From assembly GCA_018268575.1 (NCBI GenBank), contig JAFDWF010000128.1, forward strand, positions 1 through 33,560: a stretch of DNA of 33,560 bases, in the 5' to 3' direction. This DNA comes from Actinomycetota bacterium (GTDB lineage: Bacteria; Actinomycetota; Thermoleophilia; Solirubrobacterales; 70-9). Numbering within the stretch: position 1 is the stretch's first letter; every line of letters starts with the position of its first letter. A program made the position numbers and the translations under genes. This document shows, in pieces, positions 12,038 through 19,284 of the stretch. Under the pieces are notes generated by a model. It saw only the letters and a list, made by a program, of their open reading frames with translations, ran no database searches and had not been told where the DNA came from.

Positions 12038-12853
12038 CTAGTCCAGTGCAAGCAGTGTGTTCACTGCGTCGCTTAAGCCAGCGACCCCGAATAGCTCCCG
12101 CCCCCTCCCTGGGAGCTGTTCAATCTCCGCCTCGATGAAGTCCACCCGGCTCGGCGTCGGGGCCAACCACTGCACCTTGGGAAAGACACCGAACCGCTCC
12201 TGCTCGATGCCGAGCCGGTGGTAAGCGAGATAGGCCCCGAGCTTCCGCTGAATCGTCCGGCTGCCCTCGGTCCCCCGGTCTACCTCGATGAAGACGCTGT
12301 GCTCAAACTCGCCTGCGTTGAAACGGACGAAGCTGTCGGGCTTGAGACGGCTTGACGCGGAACCGCCGATCCCGCCAAAGCTGCGCCAACAAGCGGGCTC
12401 GGCACTTCGCTCCAGCAGTTCCAGACGCCCGCCCCGGTCGGCTTCGACAAGCAAGACATGAACCTCGGCCACATCCAAGGCATGAGCGATGAACAAGGAA
12501 CCTGGCACGGCCGACCGTCGCGTTCGTGCAGCCGACAACCAACCACGCTCAATAGCGATGCGTTGCCCTGCAAGACCCAGCCGGAAGACGCCTCCATCCG
12601 AGCCGGATCGCCCCCCACCGATCCGGCGAGGCAGCCGAACAAGACAGTCGAGCGCAGCGAGTCGTTTCAGCGCCCGGCGCATAGCCCGAGCGCGGGAAGC
12701 AGCCGAAAGCTGATCGTCACCGAACATGCGGGAGAGCTGGGAGCCCGAGACGAACCTGAGTTCAGAGACAGCACGGATGACCGCCAGGTCGCGCGGAGTG
12801 AGTTGAGTCAGCAAGTCACGGAGCGCTGCCGCACTGACATAGCCCCGCGTCAT
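12038..12853 (-). CDS. Replication-relaxation family protein
   Basis: 271 residues matching the actinobacterial replication-relaxation (Replic_Relax) family, found on plasmids and integrative elements. The N-terminal winged-helix part is LTPRDLAVIRAVSELRFVSGSQLSRMFG...RALKRLAALDCLVRLPRRIGG. The C-terminal part contains LKPDSFVRFNAGEFEHSVFIEVDRGTEGSRTIQRKLGAYLAYH, the family's conserved block with an endonuclease-like (PD-(D/E)xK-like) look. That catalytic reading is inference. AAGGTGG lies six bases before ATG 12853 and is part of an inverted repeat. It is downstream of the VirD4-like ATPase, so it probably acts in DNA processing for mobilization. Confidence 0.85.
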   Translation of the reverse strand: MTRGYVSAAALRDLLTQLTPRDLAVIRAVSELRFVSGSQLSRMFGDDQLSAASRARAMRRALKRLAALDCLVRLPRRIGGGRSGSDGGVFRLGLAGQRIAIERGWLSAARTRRSAVPGSLFIAHALDVAEVHVLLVEADRGGRLELLERSAEPACWRSFGGIGGSASSRLKPDSFVRFNAGEFEHSVFIEVDRGTEGSRTIQRKLGAYLAYHRLGIEQERFGVFPKVQWLAPTPSRVDFIEAEIEQLPGRGRELFGVAGLSDAVNTLLALD

Positions 12854-12863
12854 GTGGAACCAC

Positions 12864-12890
12864 CTTTGCCATATCTATTCATTGGCAAAG
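12864..12890 (-). promoter_or_regulatory. Inverted repeat over the ribosome site of the replication-relaxation gene
   Basis: CTTTGCCA (12864-12871) and TGGCAAAG (12883-12890) form perfect 8-bp arms with an 11-base AT-rich spacer. The arm nearest the gene contains part of the Shine-Dalgarno AAGGTGG. It could be a repressor operator or a leader hairpin controlling translation. Confidence 0.55.
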
Positions 12891-12974
12891 CAAGCGGTGA
12901 AGCCGCATCAGGGCTGACACCAGGGGCAACCATCAGCGCAGCGAACGGACAGGCGACTGGACGCTGGCACTGGC

Positions 12975-15062
12975 TCACGACGACCGCCGTTTCCGCCCGA
13001 TGGGAGCCGTCCGGGCAGGCGTTTCCACCCGTGCTCTGAGTTCGGCTTCAAGCTCGGAACGCTTCCGTCCGTAGCGCTGACGGCTGTGCTGCTGAACAGC
13101 GGCGAACGAATCGGTCGACGGCAGCGGCGCTGGCGTCTGAAGCGTCACCGGGCGGGAAACACCGCCGTCGTCTAGGGCAACGATGGCAGCGATGGAAAAC
13201 GGGTCGAGGTTCTGGAGGTCTTCGGCTGAAAGCGCCGGGGAGAAGACTTTCTCCAGACTCTTGGCGTCGTTGCCAGAAAGTGCAAAGGCAATCTTGGTGC
13301 GGGCATTTGCTAAGACAATTTCGCGTAAATCTCTAGGTAGCTGGGTGATGTTCTGATGCGCCACCGTCAGAGCCACGCCGTACTTCCGGCCTTGGGCCAA
13401 CATCTCTTCCCACGGGATCGGCGCTGAGGCAAAGTCTTGTACCTCATCGACCCAGATGCCGAAGGGGTGCCGGTCACCGGGAGCCAGGGCTGCCCGTTCG
13501 GCAAACGCTTGCCAAGCGGCCGTCAGGATGAGACAGCCAAGCAGCTGCGAAGTCTCGACGCCCAGCAAACCCTTTGGCAAATGGCAGAGCACAATCTGCT
13601 GTCGCTCGATCACTGCCCGGAAGTTCAGGGCTGGCTTGGCCTGCCCGACCACTGCCCGAATGGCAGGACGAGCTACCCAAGAACGAGCCTTGTTGAGCAA
13701 GGGGCTGACGATGGTCGTCTGCTCGGAGCCGGAGAGACTTTCAAACCACTGCCAATCCGGCCCCAGGCCCAGCGGGTCGTCAAGCCCCTTCAGCACCGTG
13801 GCCCGGAACGACTCATCAAGGAACAGCCGGGGGACGTCCAGCAGCGTTGAGCCCTGCTTCCTGGCCAGCGTCAGCAGCGCCATGTGGGAAAGCTGGGCCG
13901 TTCTCGGCCCCCAGAAGGCTTGCCACAGTCGCTGGAACAACTCACCGAGTTGGTCAGCAATGAGGGACGGATCAGCATCCGAGTTGAACGGGTTGAAGCC
14001 GACGGCAAAGTCCGGGTCGAGCGGATCGAGCAGGATCACCTCTTCCCGGCGTGATTCAGGGATGGAATCGGCCAGCTCTTTCACCAGGTCGCCGTTGGTC
14101 TCGATGATCAGGCCGCCACGGCCTTGCTCCAGATCATCAGCGATGAGGTTCTTCAGCAGACTGGTCTTGCCAGTCCCGGTCGGCCCCAAAACCCACGTCC
14201 CCTTAGTGGCCGCTTTGGCACTGAGTGCAACCGGCTTCGGCTCGGTGCCGAAGTTGCTGGGGCCCAGCACGCGGCCACTGGTTGCCAACCGGCGGGTTGG
14301 CACCAGGCGCTTGGACACGCCAAGCTCGAGGCCCGGCAAATCGAGCTCTTTGCCGATCGGGAAGCCCACCACGGCGGCGAGCTCGTCGACCGCAAACCAA
14401 CGGCCCCGGCGGCCGAGGAGATACAGCGGCCAACCGAACCAGCGAGGCTCGGCAATGAGATGGCCGTGCGGGGTGCCGAGGCTCCAGAGCATGGCGGCCA
14501 CCCGGCGGAACAGTTCCCGATGGCGATCACGGTCGCCTGCGCTGACCGTCAGTTCGCCGTAGGCCATGAGGCCAGGGCTGGCCAGCTTGTCGCGCAGGGC
14601 TCGTTGCCTGCCGTCTTTCGGGGCCTTGGGGTCAAGTGGCAGCACTGGCCGGACGCCAGGCCGGACATGCCAACGCAAGCTGACGGCCTCGTTCTCCTTC
14701 AGCGGGAACAAGCTCGACAGCAGCGCCGCCGAGGTGGCGGGCAGATGGTCGGTACGGACAGCGGCAACCCGCCGGTCAAGCTGCCAGATGAAGCCGGTGG
14801 AAATGAAGTCGTCGGCGGTGTCAATCCGGGTGAGGCGAAGACTGGGGATGGCCGCACGCAGCGCTGCCGCCACCGTCTCAGCGGTGGCTTCGGTAGTCGC
14901 CAGCCGATGACTAATGCCGCCGTGATCGGCGGACACCTCAAGCAGCAGGCGGGCGCCGTGCGGAAGCCCTGACAGCGAGGACAGCGCGGCAACGACGTGA
15001 TCGGCTTCGACGTTCCGGGGCCAGCGAAGCTCAAACCAGTCGGTGAGCTTCGTCCGTTTCAT
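12975..15062 (-). CDS. VirD4/TraG-like type IV coupling ATPase
   Basis: 695 residues. The Walker A motif GPTGTGKTS is near residue 290 and the Walker B GIWVDEVQDF near residue 537. These are followed by GVALTVAHQNITQLPRDLR and LANARTKIAFALSGNDAK, characteristic of the TraM-recognition/VirD4 group. The N-terminal ~230 residues contain no clear membrane helices. Such ATPases deliver the relaxase-DNA complex to the conjugation channel. Here no channel genes accompany it, so it may dock on a channel supplied by another element. Its ATG overlaps the stop of the 53-residue gene by four bases (ATGA). The next downstream gene is the replication-relaxation gene, 121 bp away. Confidence 0.9.
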   Translation of the reverse strand: MKRTKLTDWFELRWPRNVEADHVVAALSSLSGLPHGARLLLEVSADHGGISHRLATTEATAETVAAALRAAIPSLRLTRIDTADDFISTGFIWQLDRRVAAVRTDHLPATSAALLSSLFPLKENEAVSLRWHVRPGVRPVLPLDPKAPKDGRQRALRDKLASPGLMAYGELTVSAGDRDRHRELFRRVAAMLWSLGTPHGHLIAEPRWFGWPLYLLGRRGRWFAVDELAAVVGFPIGKELDLPGLELGVSKRLVPTRRLATSGRVLGPSNFGTEPKPVALSAKAATKGTWVLGPTGTGKTSLLKNLIADDLEQGRGGLIIETNGDLVKELADSIPESRREEVILLDPLDPDFAVGFNPFNSDADPSLIADQLGELFQRLWQAFWGPRTAQLSHMALLTLARKQGSTLLDVPRLFLDESFRATVLKGLDDPLGLGPDWQWFESLSGSEQTTIVSPLLNKARSWVARPAIRAVVGQAKPALNFRAVIERQQIVLCHLPKGLLGVETSQLLGCLILTAAWQAFAERAALAPGDRHPFGIWVDEVQDFASAPIPWEEMLAQGRKYGVALTVAHQNITQLPRDLREIVLANARTKIAFALSGNDAKSLEKVFSPALSAEDLQNLDPFSIAAIVALDDGGVSRPVTLQTPAPLPSTDSFAAVQQHSRQRYGRKRSELEAELRARVETPARTAPIGRKRRSS

Positions 15063-15220
15063 GAGATTTCTTGTTCTTGTCCGGATTCGGCCGAGTCCTC
15101 TTCCTCAAGCATTCGCTTGGCCATCAGCCAGTAGGCCAGAGCGATCTTGGTGGTGTCGATGTTCTCAAGTGGAATCTCCCTGACACGTACCTTTCTGAGT
15201 GGTTGTTTTCTTCTAGCCAT
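15059..15220 (-). CDS. 53-residue basic/acidic protein upstream of the coupling ATPase
   Basis: This ORF is shorter than common gene-calling cut-offs but well supported. GGGAGG lies six bases before ATG 15220, as strong as that of the recombinase, and its TGA overlaps the ATPase ATG in an ATGA. The protein begins MARRKQPLRKVRVREIPLE, has a hydrophobic middle (IALAYWLMAKRML) and ends EEEDSAESGQEQEIS. No family was recognised. Translational coupling suggests it is made in step with the ATPase, perhaps as a small DNA-binding or adaptor partner. Confidence 0.75.
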   Translation of the reverse strand: MARRKQPLRKVRVREIPLENIDTTKIALAYWLMAKRMLEEEDSAESGQEQEIS

Positions 15221-15292
15221 GATGAACCTCCCTTCTATTTGGTTTCTCTAGAAGGTCACGTGGTCGGGGATCAGGCTGAGTTATTCCTTTTC

Positions 15293-15347
15293 TGCTCGGA
15301 GCAAAGGCCGATGACCTGTGCTCCAAGGAAGTGCGGGCCGCACTTCC
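15293..15347. other. Palindrome cluster, candidate oriT or operator
   Basis: Within the 247-bp gap upstream of the mobilization genes is a near-perfect 21-bp palindrome at 15327-15347: GGAAGTGCGG, one central base, CCGCACTTCC. Just before it, TGCTC/GAGCA/TGCTCC (15293-15324) forms alternative hairpins. There is no T-run, so it is not a standard terminator. Its place at the head of the ATPase/replication-relaxation genes fits an origin of transfer or an operator. The rest of the gap shows no gene. Confidence 0.45.
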
Positions 15348-15467
15348 AGAAAGAAGATGACTACTACGCTGAGGTTCAAACGTAACTAAATATTTTCCCA
15401 CGATTTCCACAGGCCGGTCAAGACAAAGAAGCGTGTGGAATTGACGACGAGTCGGCATCAGGTGGAC

Positions 15468-15638
15468 TCAGAAGCGGCGGGTGTGGAAGAAGACCAGGCG
15501 AATCGCGATGACGGCGATGGTGACGACGATCAGGACGGGAATGAGTGCTGAACTGAGAGCGATGAGAGCCGGAGCTACCGCCGCTAAGACGATCAAGACG
15601 ACTACCGCCGAGAAGAAGTAGCTGCCGACACCTTTCAT
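15468..15638 (-). CDS. Small hydrophobic membrane protein
   Basis: 56 residues from ATG 15638 (MKGVGSYFF...). Nearly all of it is two back-to-back membrane segments, AVVVLIVLAAVAPALIALSS and ALIPVLIVVTIAVIAIRLVFF, ending in a short basic tail. A TTG start 36 bases upstream is possible but overlaps the preceding gene. It begins four bases after the stop of the 77-residue gene and is the last member of the tiny-gene operon. Function unknown. Confidence 0.6.
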   Translation of the reverse strand: MKGVGSYFFSAVVVLIVLAAVAPALIALSSALIPVLIVVTIAVIAIRLVFFHTRRF

Positions 15639-15642
15639 GGCC

Positions 15643-15876
15643 TTAGCGTCGCTCGTCGTCCAGGGCTTCGGCAATGTCTCGTTTCACGCGCACCGCATCG
15701 CGGTGGCTTTGGTGTCGAAGTTCGCTGGCTTGCCGTTGTCGTCGGATGCGGTGAAGCTCAACCGCTGCTCGCCGCAGATGTTCAGGGTCAGGCGGCGGCA
15801 TGGGAGGCTCGCTTGACAGCCACACCATCAAGCCGATTACGACTACTGCCAGCACCACCAGGACAATCCAGATCAT
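15643..15876 (-). CDS. 77-residue single-pass membrane protein
   Basis: Starts at ATG 15876 with GGAGG eight bases upstream; the ATG overlaps the previous gene's TGA (ATGA). An N-terminal membrane helix (IWIVLVVLAVVVIGLMVWL) is followed by a cytoplasmic basic region rich in Arg, Gln and His (LHRIRRQRQASELRHQSHRD), probably helical. No family was recognised. The layout of one helix plus a charged helix resembles small scaffold or phage-/conjugation-associated membrane proteins, but this is only a description. Confidence 0.65.
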   Translation of the reverse strand: MIWIVLVVLAVVVIGLMVWLSSEPPMPPPDPEHLRRAAVELHRIRRQRQASELRHQSHRDAVRVKRDIAEALDDERR

Positions 15877-16145
15877 GGCCGGTTCCTCCGGACGCTCAGT
15901 TCATAGACCAGCCGCAGCTTGTCGGCCACCATTCCGGCCACCGTGTCGGATTGACCTTGTGAATCGGCCCAGGCTTTGGCGGCTCGATTGATGTCGCGAA
16001 GTACATTCGGGTCGATCATCGACGGATCGGAAACGGGTCGACTCGACTTCTTGTGACGACGTAGCGAGCACCAGGTCAGAAGGCCGCCCGCCGTTGCCCC
16101 GGCGATCCCCCCGGCCAAGACGGTGGAAATAAAGGTCACGTTCAT
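15873..16145 (-). CDS. 90-residue membrane-anchored protein
   Basis: ATG 16145 overlaps the upstream stop by one base (TGATG); GGGAGG is immediately upstream and would also suit a GTG start two codons later. A Gly/Ala-rich membrane segment (ISTVLAGGIAGATAGGLLTW) is followed by a basic stretch (LRRHKK) and a soluble domain with DPNVLRDINRAAKAWADSQGQ and LRLVYELSVRRNR. No family was recognised. It is tightly coupled on both sides within the operon. Confidence 0.65.
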   Translation of the reverse strand: MNVTFISTVLAGGIAGATAGGLLTWCSLRRHKKSSRPVSDPSMIDPNVLRDINRAAKAWADSQGQSDTVAGMVADKLRLVYELSVRRNRP

Positions 16146-16462
16146 CACCTCCCAAACCTGCGGGCGATACGGGACGAATTGGTGTTTGACAGCAAGGCGA
16201 TCTTCTCGGCCACCAGGCGAGCCTTGACGGGAGAACCGCCCACTCGCCCCATCGCCCAGTCGTAGACTTCCAACTCGGTTACTAGGGAGGCTTTGACGAC
16301 ATCGCCAAGAACTTCGTTGTCGATGGCCTCGCACTGACGGGCAACCTCCGTCGTCAGGAAGTGCGAAAGCACGGCCTCGTCAGCTTTCTCCATCGCCCGT
16401 GCTGCACGCACTACTTGCCGAGATGGCAAGCCGCCATCCCACAGCGTCGGCAGTTCAGACAT
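16145..16462 (-). CDS. 105-residue soluble protein of unknown function
   Basis: Starts at MSELPTLWDGGLPSRQ with AAAGGAG upstream of ATG 16462; longer in-frame starts lack ribosome sites. It is predicted all-helical (VVRAARAMEKADEAVLSHFLTTE, VLGDVVKASLVTELEVYDWAM) with a basic C-terminus (SNTNSSRIARRFGR). There is no signal or membrane segment and no recognised family. It overlaps the stop of the preceding 83-residue gene by eight bases. Confidence 0.65.
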   Translation of the reverse strand: MSELPTLWDGGLPSRQVVRAARAMEKADEAVLSHFLTTEVARQCEAIDNEVLGDVVKASLVTELEVYDWAMGRVGGSPVKARLVAEKIALLSNTNSSRIARRFGR

Positions 16463-16706
16463 GTTCGGCTCCTTTCTTGGCCGGAACAGTCGGCAGCACC
16501 ACCGGAACCGGCGGGGTCGGCAACTCGGGACGATCTGCAAACGGGAAGAGGGTTGGACGGCGACAGCCTGCATTCATGTCAGCCCAAACAAGTTCAGCCA
16601 GATTCCGGCGGCGGAAAGCATCGGTTTCGATGCCACGGCACAGCTGCGCCGCCTGAACCGAATCTGGCTGGAGGGACGAACGGGAAGGAACGCAGACGGG
16701 GGCCAT
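16455..16706 (-). CDS. 83-residue Pro-rich protein
   Basis: ATG 16706 overlaps the previous stop (TGATG). The protein has CVPSRSS, two Cys-containing turns (QLCRGIET, NAGCRRP) and a Pro-rich C-terminus (PTPPVPVVLPTVPAKK). The start lies in the loop of a perfect 11-bp hairpin, so translation probably depends on ribosomes finishing the upstream gene. No family was recognised; coding status rests on coupling and position. Confidence 0.5.
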   Translation of the reverse strand: MAPVCVPSRSSLQPDSVQAAQLCRGIETDAFRRRNLAELVWADMNAGCRRPTLFPFADRPELPTPPVPVVLPTVPAKKGAEHV

Positions 16707-16720
16707 CACTGGCCCCCGTC
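16695..16720 (-). promoter_or_regulatory. Hairpin enclosing a stop/start junction
   Basis: GACGGGGGCCA (16695-16705) and TGGCCCCCGTC (16710-16720) form perfect 11-bp arms with a 4-base loop. On the minus strand the loop and adjacent bases contain the TGA of the 59-residue gene and the ATG of the 83-residue gene. The structure should block independent initiation and make the downstream gene depend on translational coupling. Confidence 0.6.
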
Positions 16721-16885
16721 AAAGTCGTAGGGGATGCCACCGGCCCCCCAGACGCCTCCGGCGGCCACACCCGCCATGAGCAGATCAAGGCGATAGGGGG
16801 TGCCTCGGTGCCAGAAGATGTTGGGGTCGTCGGTGGAATCGTCTGGGGGTTGGGTGGGATGGGGCTCTTGGTAATCGCGATCCAT
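16706..16885 (-). CDS. 59-residue protein, first gene of the tiny-gene operon
   Basis: Starts at ATG 16885 (MDRDYQEPHPTQ) behind GCGGAG, about 54 bases downstream of a promoter with good -35 and -10 boxes. It has an acidic, Pro-rich N-terminus (PPDDSTDDPNIFWHRG) and a small hydrophobic Gly-rich centre (LLMAGVAAGGVWGAGG), probably a weak membrane segment. No family was recognised. Six genes follow in the same direction with little or no spacing, so they are probably one transcript. Confidence 0.55.
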   Translation of the reverse strand: MDRDYQEPHPTQPPDDSTDDPNIFWHRGTPYRLDLLMAGVAAGGVWGAGGIPYDFDGGQ

Positions 16886-16938
16886 TTGCTCCGCCTTGTC
16901 TGGATGCCGCCGCCACAACCGCTACATCAATTTCTGCC

Positions 16939-16967
16939 AAAGTAGCGCAGAATGGCACAAATGACAA
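16939..16967 (-). promoter_or_regulatory. Promoter of the tiny-gene operon
   Basis: On the minus strand TTGTCA (16967-16962) and TACTTT (16944-16939) are separated by exactly 17 bases. The first ATG of the operon is at 16885. A plus-strand promoter for the divergent 371-residue gene may overlap it (TTGTCT at 16970-16975 with TTATCT near 16994), but that one is weaker. Confidence 0.6.
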
Positions 16968-17054
16968 GATTGTCTTTATATTGCGTACACGGCTTATCTC
17001 GCAAATCCGGTTGCAGGGCTGGTTTCCGACAAAGCTGTCGGCTAGACTCACCGA

Positions 17055-18170
17055 GTGCCGCACGTAAATCTCGACGCCCTGATAAGCGACCTCGATTCGC
17101 TGGCTGCTAGCCCAGGCATGTCGCTGACCCGCCTGGCAGCCTTTCCAAAGCTCCATATCGTCCGGCGAGAGCTAGCCGGAAGACTGGCCCCCGACGCGTC
17201 CGCGATTCAGCAGTCGGCAGCCGAGGAAGCCGCCATCCGTGTCGTGCTCACCGAAGGTCTGGCACAGCTTGGTTTGTCGCGGGAGGCCCGCGCCATCTAC
17301 GTGCTGCTCGGCTATGCCGATCCGGCGAGCCCAGCCAATGGGGACAACGAGCCAGCCGCTCTCGACGCCGCTCCTCCTTTCGCATCAGTTGATCTGACCG
17401 TGAGGGGTGAAACGGCCGCCCAAATCCTTCAGGATTCCGCCCGCACCGTCCAGCGCAACCGCACCAACCTGTTGCAACTTGTCGCCGAGCAAGTGCTGTA
17501 CCTGGAGTTGGAGTATCTGGAGGCGTTGGCGGTTGATGATCCGCCACTGAACATCGGTTGGGATGGCTTCCAGACCGACAGCTGGTTTATTCAGTGGAAG
17601 CTGGAGAAAGCGGAAAGCGGCGAGTGGACGCACCTTATCACCAGGCAACTGAACCTGGTGTCCGGCGGTGTCGGCACGATGACGCTGCCACTCGGCGCAA
17701 TGTGGACTGGCAGTGGCGAGCTAGAGACGACGGATTACTCGCCATCGGATGCTGTCGTGGAGAGAGTCGAGGGCGTGCCTCACCGCTGGTCGCCGAAACC
17801 GTATCCTTACGACCTGTTCTTCTTTGGCCGGAACATCCCGCGCGGCGAGCGGGTGTTCGTGTCATATACCCAGGAAGGGACCGATCCAAACGGGACTTTC
17901 GAGCCTCACTCCGCCTATAGACCGCGCAACATCGGCGTGCAACTACGTTGGCATGTTGAGCTACCAGCCTCATTGCCACCGGGCAGCGTCAAACTGCGCG
18001 TGTCAGCCAAACTTCCTCCGCACACCCATGACATTGAAGTGCGCGAGGTTGAAGCAATAGAGAGCGGTACCTACCAAGTCAATACGACCGTGGAGGTGGA
18101 CCCGAAGAAATATGAGGATTTACTCTACCAACTAGTGTTTGACAAAGATGCGTTCTACGCACTACTCTAA
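17055..18170 (+). CDS. 371-residue protein of unknown function (element cargo)
   Basis: A monocistronic gene from GTG 17055 with AT-rich flanks and its own terminator. The N-terminal ~150 residues are helical. Two blocks (REARAIYVLLGYADP, and LTVRGETAAQILQDSARTVQRNRTNLLQLVAEQVLYLE) resemble in pattern an N-terminal module I associate with actinobacterial NTPase/signalling proteins: a LLG turn, then AA..L..S..T.RR...LL..VA..L. The C-terminal ~200 residues are beta-rich (GVGTMTLPLGAMWTG, PYDLFFFGRNIPRGERVFVSY, VQLRWHVELPASLPPGSVKLRVSAKLP) and look like a beta-sandwich. No catalytic motif, signal peptide or membrane segment is seen. As free-standing cargo it could be a defence or sensing component; this is inference. 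Confidence 0.75.
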   Translation: MPHVNLDALISDLDSLAASPGMSLTRLAAFPKLHIVRRELAGRLAPDASAIQQSAAEEAAIRVVLTEGLAQLGLSREARAIYVLLGYADPASPANGDNEPAALDAAPPFASVDLTVRGETAAQILQDSARTVQRNRTNLLQLVAEQVLYLELEYLEALAVDDPPLNIGWDGFQTDSWFIQWKLEKAESGEWTHLITRQLNLVSGGVGTMTLPLGAMWTGSGELETTDYSPSDAVVERVEGVPHRWSPKPYPYDLFFFGRNIPRGERVFVSYTQEGTDPNGTFEPHSAYRPRNIGVQLRWHVELPASLPPGSVKLRVSAKLPPHTHDIEVREVEAIESGTYQVNTTVEVDPKKYEDLLYQLVFDKDAFYALL

Positions 18171-18332
18171 AGTAGTAGTCACCGTAAACGGAGTGAACAT
18201 GGTATGCAGAATTAGATAGCTAGTCTCATACTCTTATCTGGAACTGCCAGTCGTTGTTCAAGGCAGTATTGACACAGATGTTTTTGGCCATTTAGGTAAA
18301 TGGCTACGTATAAATTCAAGAAATGTCGGAAG

Positions 18333-18365
18333 AGGCCCTCACCCCCGTAGGCGGGGTGAGGGCCT
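18333..18365. terminator. Bidirectional hairpin terminator
   Basis: Arms AGGCCCTCACCCC (18333-18345) and GGGGTGAGGGCCT (18353-18365) pair perfectly across a 7-base loop. It sits between the convergent 371-residue gene and the lipoprotein gene. T-runs are weak on both sides. The rest of the ~250-bp gap is AT-rich and shows no gene. Confidence 0.75.
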
Positions 18366-18421
18366 TAGTTATGAGATTCAGTGGGCTTGGCTGTGTTGCA
18401 AGATGGCGGCGGCGAGGCCAG

Positions 18422-19270
18422 CTACGCTCCCCGACACGTCGTACCACCACCCAAGCTATTTGCCAGCAACGGCAATGCAAGCGGGGGCCGTCCATAGAGC
18501 AACAGCTGGTAGAAGGTGATGCCCTCGATCCCCTGACTGCTCAGTTCTTTGCAGGAAACAGCACCAGGCCCCCGCATCTGCTTGACCCCGAGCCCGCTGC
18601 CGACGCCAACCCCGCCGTTTGCTCCACTGACGGCCCAGCTATCGACTTCCCTCCAATCAATGCCAGGCTTGGCATTGCTGATCATCTGACTGGCCACGAT
18701 CCAGAACGGGAAGCTCAATGTTTCCCCCGGCTGGAAGGTGACCACCCCACCCGTGCCACTGCATTCCCAGGCCCCACCGACCTTGAAGGTGATGAGACTG
18801 CCCAGGCCGCTGGCAAAGACATCGAATTCATAGGGCAGCGAACCTTCTTCGTAGCTGATGGTGGCCTCGCCTCGGGCAAACACCGAACTGGCGATGCCTG
18901 CCGGGTAGTTGTCGTCACAGGCTGCCAAAGCAGCTTCCGGCGGCGTCAGGTCTGAGGACTTGTGAAGACGGCTGACCTTGAAGCGCTCCCCGAAGCTCGT
19001 ACCTTCATTGTCCGAGTAGGTGATCGTGCCGACATAGGACAACGGCCCAGCCGCAGCTTCGACCGCCGCTTCTTCGCGGGCTTCAGGGTCTTCGGCCGTA
19101 GAGGTCGCTTCGCTGCTGGCCGCTTCTTCGCCGATGCAGGCTTGGAGTTCCACTGGCGTCATGCTGGGAGAACAAGTCGGGCTGCTGGCAACGCTGACCG
19201 TGCTGCCACCACAGCCGACCAGCACCAAGACGAGCAGGCCCAGCACGCCACAGACAACAATCCGTCTCAC
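18422..19270 (-). CDS. Putative lipoprotein
   Basis: 282 residues from GTG 19270, preceded by GAGGAG. A lipoprotein signal peptide ends in the lipobox LVLVGCGGS, so Cys20 is the predicted lipidated residue. An Ala/Glu-rich linker (SSEATSTAEDPEAREEAAVEAAA) leads to a beta-rich domain (VGTITYSDNEGTSFGERFKV, ISYEEGSLPYEFDVFASG, LITFKVGGAWECSGTGG) with several Cys likely in disulfides. No family was recognised. It is the last gene of a three-gene operon, 14 bp after the DUF2510 gene. Confidence 0.75.
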   Translation of the reverse strand: MRRIVVCGVLGLLVLVLVGCGGSTVSVASSPTCSPSMTPVELQACIGEEAASSEATSTAEDPEAREEAAVEAAAGPLSYVGTITYSDNEGTSFGERFKVSRLHKSSDLTPPEAALAACDDNYPAGIASSVFARGEATISYEEGSLPYEFDVFASGLGSLITFKVGGAWECSGTGGVVTFQPGETLSFPFWIVASQMISNAKPGIDWREVDSWAVSGANGGVGVGSGLGVKQMRGPGAVSCKELSSQGIEGITFYQLLLYGRPPLALPLLANSLGGGTTCRGA

Positions 19271-19284
19271 GGCCTTCTCCTCGC

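Noticed and set aside
15213..15458. 81-residue minus-strand open frame in the gap upstream of the 53-residue gene
   Set aside because: No ribosome site, irregular composition, and it covers the palindrome cluster and the strong Shine-Dalgarno of the next gene; better read as non-coding.
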